From NCBI RefSeq assembly GCF_000149955.1, contig NC_030990.1:3523482-3587481 (forward strand): DNA of 64,000 nucleotides. Direction: 5' to 3'. Source of the DNA: Fusarium oxysporum f. sp. lycopersici 4287. Its lineage: Eukaryota; Ascomycota; Sordariomycetes; Hypocreales; Nectriaceae. Positions 9,642 through 18,850 of the stretch are shown piece by piece. The first letter of the stretch is position 1. Each line of letters opens with the position of its first letter. Under the pieces are notes generated by a model. That model did no database searches and was not told the DNA's origin. It saw only the letters and a program-made list of their open reading frames with translations. The position numbers and the translations under genes were made by a program.

Positions 9642-10133
9642 ATGGTAAGCAGCTACACCTATCATGGCCTGATTTACACGCTGTCCCCTTTACGCGCTTC
9701 AGACCGGGGCATCGTGGCAGCCCCTCGTGGTGCTTCAACTTTACTAACATAATAATTCTTGTTACAGTTGGACAAAATCGTCGGTCTCGCCATGCTCGTG
9801 GCCGCTTCCGTCGTCTTCACCTACTACACCATCTGGACTCTTCTCATGGTAAGATGCCCCTCATTTCTCAGCTCGATGCGACTATACACCCCTACCTATG
9901 TACACCAGCTTAGGTATTGAACACATTGTCAACTAACAATTGGTTAGCCCTTTGTCGACGACGATCACCCTCTCCAGAACTTCTTCCCCCCTCGCGTTTG
10001 GGCCATTCGCATCCCCGTTATTATCATCCTCCTCGGTTCCGCTGTTGTTGGCTCATTCCTCGGCATGGTTATGATTCGGAGCAACCAGAAGAAGGCTGCA
10101 AAGGCCAAGGCTGCCGCTAAGAAGGCCAACTAG
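9642..10133 (+). CDS. dpm2: dolichol-phosphate-mannose synthase regulatory subunit DPM2
   Basis: Small ER membrane subunit that stabilises dolichol-phosphate mannose synthase, which supplies mannose for GPI anchors and glycosylation. Three coding exons: 9642-9644 (the ATG alone), 9768-9848 and 9948-10133. Introns are 9645-9767 and 9849-9947, both with a CTAAC branch. The product is 89 aa. The first helix is VGLAMLVAASVVFTYYTIW, followed by the family signature LLMPFVDDDHPLQNFFPPR. The second helix is IPVIIILLGSAVVGSFLGMVM, and the tail is lysine/alanine-rich (QKKAAKAKAAAKKAN). The start is fixed by a GT donor immediately after ATG; without it the protein has no N-terminus. Length matches the family. 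Confidence 0.93.
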
Positions 10134-10589
10134 GAAGGCCAACTAGACGACGACATGTCGATTATATACTTGTAATCATTCAGTGTCTTTTAATGGCGTT
10201 GTTTCGCCCAAGACCTAATCACACTATGGGACTTTGGAGTCTCAGGCCAATGTCTTAATGCAGAAGAGATGAACACTACAGGAAATGGGTATCTAATCTT
10301 TTTCTATTTATAATAAGGCATTATGACCTGCTAAACGACCGTGCTAAAGAGTGTTTCTTCCGTACAAGCAAAATGCCCACATATCAGAATCAAACTCCAA
10401 CATACCGGACCAAGAGTTGGGTTGAGCGTAACTAATCATGCTTCACACGAAAAGATACAAACTTTGCTCCATATCGCCAAACAGCTTAAGCAATGACTTG
10501 CCATTCCAGCCTCGTATGCATATAATCAAAGCAAAGCCAAGGACCTAGACGCCAACCTCAAGCGCACGTTGTCTGTCTGAGAGTTCTTC
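10134..10589. other. convergent 3' spacer
   Basis: Between the stops of dpm2 (+) and the BCAS3-like gene (-). Expected to hold both 3' UTRs and poly(A) sites; nothing else seen. Confidence 0.5.
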
Positions 10590-13500
10590 TCACACTCTCT
10601 GATCTGCAAAGTCAAGGACTTCACAGTCATCCTCAAAAAAGCCATCCTCACCTTGACTTCCACCTTGCGCTCCACGTCGTCTCCTTGTAGTCACCACGAT
10701 CTGCTCCTGGTCGCCATACTGCATCACGCGCTCCATCGCTGAAGGGGGCAATGCAATATGGTCTTCGGGGCCGTCGTACTCCTCCTCAGCAACTGTTGGC
10801 AAGCCTAAATCCAGTCGAACCACTGGAATATCCTGACCAAAAGCCCAAGCCGTTGTGTTTGAGAATTCTTTAGATGAATCTGGTCCCATGGGTTGCCCCT
10901 TCTTCTTCTTTTTCTTGGAAGTAGTGTTTTCGTCTAGACTTGTCTCGGCTAGTATAGCTGAGACAACTTCGAGCTGATCAGCTGTTCCTCTCCGGTACTC
11001 GCAGAGAGTTACTCGTCGATCCGTGTGGAAAGGTTGATAGGGTGCACTAGACTCTATCTCAGCTTGAGGGATTGACGATTCCATAGTCTGATCTGTTGCC
11101 GCAACACGAGGTCGGGGGTTCAGCGTCAGCGTGTTTCCTGCATCCATATCACGGTCCGAAAGGTCGAGGATTTCATCCTGAGCTCCCAGGTCAACCATCT
11201 GTCGTACAGCTGGAGCAACCAAGTCGCTGGGTAGAATCGGCACATTGTAATCGTGATACCTGCTAGCCCGTGTCACTCGCCTGCCAGCCTGTACGCTAGA
11301 TCGACGAGTTCGACAGGAGAAACCTCGTACTAGACCGTTGCCAACCACAAAGAGTCCTTGATGTTTTCTGCTTTTGACCCAGGTCACGCAGGATGCCGAA
11401 GGAAGGCCTGAGCTAAGCGGCAAGGACACTCGGTTTTCGCCAGTATGCCGAAGCTGGTTAATGGCGGTTCCTGTCTTGCCAAGTGAACTGCTGATACTAG
11501 CAGCGATCACTCGCCCACCCATAGCCGCTGAGTCTTTTAGGCTGTTGCCAGTCACGTTTTGTACGTTACCACTGCTGCGACGAGGTCGTGAGACAAAAGG
11601 TTTCGCAGCTTGATAGGCTGCACCAAAAGCTCCAGTAGCTAAAGAAACGGCCGTGTTCGGCTGCTCTGGTGTTGCGGTGCCACTTTCCTGGACAGCTTGG
11701 CGACGGCGAGGTGCAGGCCACATAAACGCACTTGAGGGCATATCAAGTAGATGAACAGTGCCGCGCTCGGTCACCATAGCTAACCGCTCCCCCTGCGATT
11801 GCGTCCAAGCGACATCGACAATGCGTGCGACAGTCATTCGTGAAAATTGTGCAATTTGACGGACCTGAGGTCCTGTGCTTGCATTTGGCGTGACAGTGGT
11901 CTGGAGAGGGGATGATCGTGTATGTTGAATACGGAACAGATCCCAGACTGTTTGCACATCGCCTTTGTTGCTGGCAGTGAACAGGGATAAAGATGATGGC
12001 GAAAATGAAAGAAAACTGCAGCCCAAAGGCGGCGAGAACGTAGTAATCGGATGAATTGTAGATGAATTAATGAGCGACTCTGCATCAACAATCGACACAA
12101 GCCCTGGGTCTTTCGCTCCAACCGGGCCAGCAGGACCATGAGTTGGAGGGAAGTTAATTGGGTCGCCACGAGGAGATCGAGTACCAGCCCAGTTCTGAGG
12201 AGGCGAGCGCGCTTGTTGAGTTTGCGTTTGGGGGTTTGACGACTTGTTCCAGTATGAATTCCAAGCTTGCAGACCTTGCTGTCCAACCCACTTAGCGCCT
12301 TGAATAAGTTCCTGGGTCGTCTCTCGCATGATCTTATTAACGACACTATCGGAAATAGGAAGATCTACAGATGCAGAAGACGAAGGAAACTGCGGCGGCG
12401 TTACAGTGGCGAGTCCAGGTGCTTTGCCAAGAATAGGAAGTGGCACGTGAGCTCTCAACGAGACTTGTGACGAAGGCGTCGCAGGACAGTAAGCGATCCA
12501 TCGTCCACTGACTGCGAGAATCGGTGTTTGCGGATTTGAGCGTGGTGGTGCGGTCGAAGACTGTGTCTTATCAGCCTCCTCAGGCACCTCACCTCGGATG
12601 CTTTGCTGGAGTCTGGTCCAGATCTTTCCGACACATGTAAAAACATGGCCATTTTGATCTTCCAATAATTGCAAGTAGATCCAGCATTCGCCAGTAACGC
12701 CTGAGCAAACTGCAAGTGTACCTGAGTCCGCTCGAATCGTGAAAGAGCCGCTGGGTGAAGGGGGTCTGAAGATTGGGTTCGTGACGGAGATTTCAGGGTT
12801 GATCGGGATCTTTGGCGCTTGCAGTAACACATCAACGAGTTGGTTGGTCCTGAGTGAGTACGCCTCTACGGACGTTTGATATGAGTCGATGGTCTGTCGC
12901 CCTTGGAAGCCATCCTGGTGGGTGAAGACGGATCGAGGGCTTGCTGCCCCATCAAGCCTGGGGCTTGGTCCCTCGTCCTGTACAGAGCCAGGTACAGCTG
13001 AGGGTAGAACTGGTCCATGCAATACCACCGCCACAAGAGGGAACAGAGCTTTATTACTGTTGCCAAGCGTCCAAGGAAGGATCTTGGCATGGTGAACGCC
13101 TCCTCGTAGTCCCTTTAGACTCGCAACAGGCTCAAGACCTCTCTTACCCACAGCGTACACATCCAAACCACCTTCATACCCCGCGATGACGACGTTGCTT
13201 GGACCAGATGGGAAATCGGGGCATTCGGGTAGCTTGTCGAAGCCAAAGAAATAGCCTCGTTCGCCGGCTTTCATGCCCGAGTTGTTAGTCATGTTGAGGT
13301 CGATATCTGGTACACCATAGAAGTGTGGCTGAGGTTGATGAGGCAGAGGCGGATAGTTTCCCATCCTCGAGCCTTGGAATGGGGAGTTGACCGAACTGCG
13401 TCGGTAGGGGACACTCGGAGGTGGTGTTTCTGGAGATTGATATTGGGCGTCCATCTGGAAGCTCAAAGGACGTCGGCTGTGGTTTGGTGGGGATAGAGAT

Positions 13501-14065
13501 GAAGGCGAGGGACTCATGAAATGGCGCTGTACGGGCCATCCTTGTTGCAGTCGACCTGAGTCCTCATAAGAAGACGGCTGGGTAGGAGGTGAATCGCCCA
13601 TGATACTGATCAAGTTTCCTGGAGAGCCGGCCATGCCGTTCCTCATCCATTCATTGTTCATACTCGGTGCTGTGCTCGCGGAAGCTGGAGTTGTGGACAA
13701 AGCAGCCAGCATAGGGGAGACAGCAGGGTTGACATTGTCAGGGCCAGAAGAAGGCTTAATCTCGGGCGTGTCGACGGGGGGCGTGGAAGCGACCGAAGTA
13801 GATGAGCTCTTATTATCTCCGCTACTGCTGATATTTGTATTCACGTTATCCTTGTTGGTGTTGGCGTTACCGTTATTGACAGTGACAGTGCTATGTGACT
13901 GCGGTCAGCTAGGTACTTAAAGTGGTCCATGATAGCCAAGAGGAGTCATGCGGACAGGGAGGCTCACGCGAATTTACCAGCTGTTTGCTTTGTCACGGCC
14001 GCGGCGATGCCGCCACTTTCTCTGGCATGTTTCCTCTCCTTCTTAGAAGCTGTCGAGAGGGTCAT
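10590..14065 (-). CDS. BCAS3-like WD-repeat protein
   Basis: Two exons, 14065-13968 and 13890-10590, joined over a 77-nt intron (GTGAGC donor, CACATAG acceptor, phase 2). The total is 1132 aa. The short first exon gives MTLSTASKKERKHARESGG. An Asn/Ser-rich stretch and about 200 disordered residues follow. The conserved part starts near VVIAGYEGGLDVYAVG and LRGGVHHAKILPW, which is the start of the beta-propeller in the BCAS3 family. It continues with CSFLSFSPSSLSLFTASNKG and DVQTVWDLFRI. Disordered Pro/Gln/Ser linkers interrupt the blades, and a KKKKKKG patch lies near the C-terminus. Animal BCAS3 works with PHAF1 at autophagosome formation sites on phosphoinositides; a similar role here is inferred only from homology. 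A start inside exon 2 would require GTG, so the upstream exon is preferred. Confidence 0.8.
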
Positions 14066-16109
14066 GGTCAGCTCTCCTGTTTGTTAAAGAGGAGCGCGGT
14101 TGCGCAAGCGGTTCGGGTTTGGGGATCCCAGTGCCAGTGGCTGATAGGTCATACATAGATGGAGGGGTATTAAGGTGGGAATAGAGTTCCAGTAGAGGCA
14201 CTTACAAGGCATATGCAGATTTGGACAAGTGTCGGAGCAGTTTCCTACCCCTAAAACTAAAACGCTACGCTCGCGTTTCTGCAGAGCGCGTTTGTTATAA
14301 AAGGGGCGTCAAGTCGATTCTCTTGCAGTCGAGGTGACGCCGGCACTTGTTAGATTCGAAGTCTGTGTTCCTATGTATTTCGCTTCGCTCGCACAGATCG
14401 GGGGTCGATTCGCAGTAGCTACTATCGGATATGGGAGGCGAAGGAAAGGAAATGCAGATCAATATCGGCCAGAGCGAGTTAAGTTGAGTTGAGTTATTAT
14501 CGTGAAAGAACGGCGAAGTGCTCGAGATCGTTGGGTTAGCGGCGTAGACCAGCTCGTCGCGTCTATCAAGTTGAGTTGAGTCGATGCAATATAGAACAGA
14601 TGCAGATGCAGATGCAGATGAGAAAGGGAAAGATCGTTATAGAGTTGGAAACCAAGGAAATATTCAGACGCTTTGTTGAAGTTTGTATCGTATAGTCATT
14701 CACGGTTGTAAGTGAAGGAAGAGAGCTCAAAGGACTGATGGGAGCTGGCCGAAGAGTCACTCTCTGATAGATCCCATCCCATCCAACCCATCCATGTGTG
14801 AGGCCTAGATTCACACCTCTGTTCCAATGTGACGTGGGGTGTAATAGAGGGGTCGGATGGCCTAGGGAGGGCAGTAGGCAGTAAGGCAGTGGAGGCTGGT
14901 AGTGGACATCACCACCACATGCACTGTAAGCGATAAGATAGTGGCCCTTCTAGAGAAGGGTTGATAAGACGCCCCCTTCGACCCTCCACCTCCACCTCCA
15001 CTTTCACCCGAACATCGTCTTGACGGGCACATCAATGGCATTGGCGGATCTGCCACTACCCACGCCTCGGCCTGTCAGGGGCGAGAAGCTAGCCAGTCTC
15101 GGACTCTCTGAGTTTGTTGATCGAGTTAGAGAGATATCGAACTAACTAGAATAGATTGGAACGGTTGACAGAGCAGCCCATGGGCCTTGGTGGGATGCCG
15201 TAGCAACAAAGGTTGAGCAAGAAGAGATGTCGGCTTAGATGTAATGGGTTGGATTGTTTTGATAGGGATTATGCATGATGAGCAACAAGGATGCATGGTA
15301 TTTGGAGGTTAGCATTTGATCTGCTGGCCAGAGAGTGAATGGGAGGGTACAAATCCGGAGGTTACAGCACCTCAGTTACACCTTGAATCGGTTTTCGATT
15401 CGATACCTTGCCTTGTCATCCACCATCATAACAGGTTTAACAGGCTTCCATGATACTGGACAGTATACTCGGCTATCTTGAAAAGGTCGCAACGATGACG
15501 ACTGAATCTTCGATCTTATGCAGTCCTTATTGTCTCGATACCTGTCATCATTCATCCATTCCTCTCATGGATGGTTCAATAAATCGTGCCCCATCCATCC
15601 GACCCAGCTAAGCCACATGATTCTACGCCGTGATCATGGGTCAGGTGAGCTATGCCATTTACGCCATCAGCATGGCCGTACCTCTCTAATCACCAGGGGG
15701 CGACACGCTGATATCCCAGATTTAGCACTCAAAGCAAGGGACTGTGAACTTTGGCTTAGCTCAGGAAACGCTGCGCTGCTACAGTGAGGATTAGATTGGC
15801 ACCTGAATGGCCTCTTGGGTGTGTCGTTAGTATTTCTATCCTTGGCTCTCCCTGCCAGAGCTCCCATCAATCAGCGTGTGTTGATCCCAGCTTTACCATT
15901 CGACAACGGTATTCTTCGGCATTTGTCGATTCTACTCCGCAAAAGTCAACATCTCCCACGAGCCTTTGATGACGTATCCGGTTGGGTGAAGCCGTTTACA
16001 GTTGCTCTCTGAGCGACCTGCTTGACATTGAATAACTAAAGGCTATGCATAAATTCATTTTTGCTTGCTTTTTTTTGGTTGGTTCCGTCATCTTTGTAGG
16101 ACATTACTT
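14066..16109. other. long intergenic/5' region of the BCAS3-like gene
   Basis: About 2 kb between the BCAS3-like start and the stop of the NTF2-like gene, both on the minus strand. Contains a (GATGCA)4 tract at 14598-14621 and several AGTTGAGTTGAG repeats near 14480 and 14570. No open frame above 90 codons with any sign of coding. Probably leader plus promoter. Confidence 0.5.
14598..14621. repeat. (GATGCA)4 hexanucleotide repeat
   Basis: Four tandem copies in the 5' region of the BCAS3-like gene. Confidence 0.8.
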
Positions 16110-16620
16110 TCACAGCAGATGTCCATCAGTCTGCAGCCAGACGCGGTATTGGCTAAACTTCCACTGCCCATCAACCTTCCTGACAACTGCATGTGCCGAC
16201 CAAGCAGCCTCTTTGAGCCGTCCATCTGTTGTGGTAACGCTGACTTCTCCCAGAATCATGCACTCATTTGAGTCGGAGAATCGCCCAGGGAAGACTTTGA
16301 GAACCGTGTGTTTGCGCTCTTTGATGTGCTTCCACATCCGACTTCGGAATTCGACCAGATCTATGGTCCTTATCAGCTCAATGTCCCCAACAGAATGAAG
16401 GTGGTGATGAAAGCATCGAAATACCTTTTGAGCCGCGCGCCTTGTCAGCGCCAATCTGCACGCTTGCGTCTTCCGTGAAAGAGTCTACCCAACGCTGATT
16501 CTCTTCAGGGTTGTCCGAGATGCGATAGAAGTCAATCGCAAATTGTTGAAGTTCTTTGTCCTGCCATTCGTCCTGGGTAGCATAGAGTGGCACGTAGTTC
16601 TCGGGGACGTTCTGAGCCAT
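16110..16620 (-). CDS. NTF2-like (SnoaL-type) superfamily protein
   Basis: Two exons, 16620-16425 and 16360-16110, with a 64-nt intron (GTATTT donor, CCATAG acceptor, phase 1). The product is 148 aa. The ATG giving MAQNVPENYV is preferred to an upstream in-frame ATG. The first half is helical and contains DFYRISDNPEENQRWVDSF with TEDASVQIG, the usual opening of SnoaL-like folds. After the splice comes FRSRMWKHIKERKHTVLKVF, then strand-rich CMILGEVSVTTTDGR, WSAHAVVRK and WKFSQYRVWLQ, as in the beta-sheet of this cone fold. Such proteins are small enzymes or ligand binders of varied function; the substrate cannot be told. No partner genes nearby suggest a pathway. Confidence 0.75.
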
Positions 16621-17533
16621 GGTGAGTATCCTTGTGATCACTGTTTCTGAAGTTTGGCAAGGAACAATTAAAGAAAATTCTTTGAGCGAGGATCAAGGAT
16701 GAGAAATCTGCTCTTTCATGATTTCTTAACTTGGGGAGATATATGGAGAGCATGATGCAATTGTTCTCCATCTGAGTGGATCGTCATGACTTAGTATCAA
16801 ACTTTGTTTCGGAAACTTGCCGTACAAGCTTCTCTCCAATTCTTTCTGGAAGGAAACGAGGTTGTTCTTTCTGTCCTTCTTCGGAGATTTTTCGACCACC
16901 TAAGGTAGGTACACCCTATGTAAAAAAGAGTGAGGTTGAGATATCATGTATGTTACGCCAGCAAATGCGGATATATGACAGCACCAACGCACGATCAAAA
17001 ATAGCCTCTTAAAGAGTGTATCTTATCAGGCAGAGATTTATCTCAATGATGGGTTTGGTTAATGTCACGTTGTAATCCCAAAATTGGGTAGTTAATGTAA
17101 ATAGTGTTTATCTACTTGTTCCTCATATTTGCTAGCCCTCGGGGTTTAGATGAAACCATGGACTAATAATATCTCTTTCTCGTATGATAACTTTATACAA
17201 CTTAGGCATGGGTTTAGGCTGATCTTTATGGCAGTCATTATGCGAGTGATAATAATTTACTCACAGTTATCCATGGACATACCTCTGTCCCATTATCACT
17301 TCAATAGACCGGCCTGTCTCTTACCACCTATGGATATAAGGTTAGGGTCCATACCTAGTCATAACTACCCTACACCGGTCCGAGAAAGAGAACAGATCAG
17401 TTAGGTCAACTCTCTCCTGTAAAAATTCTTTCTTGGCACGCACTGTTAGTGCGGTGCTAGGAGCGGGATTTTCTGCAGGCCACGCGACCACACAAAAACT
17501 GCGGGGACGCTATCGGCTCCCTAACAGCAGTTT

Positions 17534-17926
17534 TCAGAGAAGGAATTTTGGAGAGTTCGCCTTCTCTGACAACACCTTTGTCGGATCTAATGGCGGCACC
17601 TCAGAACCAGAACGCCTTAGATATCGGAGGGCGATGCCCCGGGCATTCGTAGCGACATCCTTCCGATCAACGACGCCGATTGCGATGGGTTTTTCTCCTT
17701 TAAAGGCAAGCCGCACCGTCGGCCTCTGATCCCTTCCCGAGGTTTTTCCCTGCCGCCGCGACAGTCGACTACGAGCTACAACTTGGTTACTGGAGATTGT
17801 GGACTGCGTCAGCAGATGTAGTGATGCGCGAGAGAATTCTGGTCGGTGGAAAAAGTTCGACAATAGATTGCCCTCGAACCCGCTGACGGGTGACGGGCTT
17901 GAGAAATACAGCACCTTTTGTGCCAT
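17534..17926 (-). CDS. uncertain 130-aa ORF in a GC-rich island
   Basis: Starts with ATG in a good fungal context (ATACCAATGG) and runs uninterrupted to TAG. The sequence is basic, with SRLSRRQGKTSGRDQRP, then KGEKPIAIGVVDRKDV and ARGIALRYLRRSGSEVPP. No signal peptide, no membrane helix and no recognised domain. Base composition differs from the AT-rich flanks, which could mean an old insertion or simply a real small gene. I cannot name a family. Confidence 0.25.
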   Translation of the reverse strand: MAQKVLYFSSPSPVSGFEGNLLSNFFHRPEFSRASLHLLTQSTISSNQVVARSRLSRRQGKTSGRDQRPTVRLAFKGEKPIAIGVVDRKDVATNARGIALRYLRRSGSEVPPLDPTKVLSEKANSPKFLL

Positions 17927-18035
17927 TGGTATGCTGGATGGTGAAGGAAGCGGGGTATCCTGTACCTAGCTAGCTCAGCACGTCTTTTGCTCCAGTAGGA
18001 GATTTGGCTTCGTTACAGCCACCCAGACGAAAAAT

Positions 18036-18066
18036 ACACATACATACATACATACATACATACATA
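18036..18066. repeat. CATA tetranucleotide microsatellite
   Basis: About seven tandem CATA units in the non-coding region upstream of the tRNA-Gly. Confidence 0.9.
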
Positions 18067-18507
18067 GATCAGTTAGGTAGTTGCTTGTCGCAACACCAGA
18101 CGGCGAAGGTTCAGATCGAATTGGCACTGAATTGACTATACATTACCATCATTACTGTTAAACCTTGGACGCAATTGGCTCAAATGGTAGTCCTTTGGTA
18201 TGGCTGATATTCACAAACCACACGTAATTGCAGCCCCAACGGAGAATGGAGCAGCTTGTTAGAACATGTCATTGCGTTCCTTCTTTCTTCCTTTGAACCT
18301 TCCCAATCAAGGAATACTGCACAAGTCTGTAGATTAAGGAAAGAGCTGCTTCCTGTTAAGTAAGATAGTTTTCAACTTGAAGATATGGTTTTAAAGCAGG
18401 CACTCTCTGAACCCAAATTGCCATCTGTGCTGCTACAACCTTCAACCAAAACACCAAGATCCAACATCGCGATATCGACCAAAAGAGATTCGAGAGCTCA
18501 CGAGAGC

Positions 18508-18511
18508 AAAA
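18508..18511 (-). terminator. Pol III T-run after tRNA-Gly
   Basis: On the minus strand TTTT occurs 14 bases past the tRNA 3' end, in the expected place and form for RNA polymerase III termination. Confidence 0.5.
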
Positions 18512-18525
18512 GGAAATGTTTCAAT

Positions 18526-18606
18526 GCGTAATCTGGGAATCGAACCCAGGGCTCCCCGACGCTGCTCGAATGGCAACGGAGAATTTTACCACTAAACCAA
18601 TTACGC
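18526..18606 (-). tRNA. tRNA-Gly(GCC) with an 11-nt intron
   Basis: Minus strand. The acceptor stem GCGTAAT pairs perfectly with ATTACGC. The D-arm contains TGGTTTAGTGGTAAAAT (box A) and the T-arm is CTGGG-TTCGATT-CCCAG (box B). The anticodon stem CTCCG pairs with CGGGG (one T-G pair). Between the stem strands are 18 bases, which is a 7-base loop TTGCCA..T plus 11 intron bases after position 37. The anticodon is GCC. The 3' CCA is not encoded, as expected in a eukaryote. Confidence 0.93.
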
Positions 18607-18850
18607 TTTGTTGAAGAAACAGAGTGATATTAAGTCCTATGGAGCCTGCGTACATAGCATTGACGAGAAAACCGTCCTTTGCCCATGTCTGTTATCGACG
18701 GCTACATTTAAGCATGATTCTACATAAACACCAGGGTATTATCTCCGAGAGCTCAAAAGGAGCCCGAAAACATTGAAATCCGTCCTCCATCGTACGCCAT
18801 CCACACTGGTTCTTATGGACCCCAGGACCCCCCGTTGCCATCACGACTGC

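Larger units (their letters stand above)
16621..18525. other. intergenic with a GC-richer island
   Basis: About 1.9 kb. From 16621 to about 17400 and beyond about 18000 it is AT-rich with no gene. The segment about 17430-17960 is clearly richer in G+C and contains a 130-codon minus-strand ORF listed separately. A CATA microsatellite lies at 18036-18066. Confidence 0.5.
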
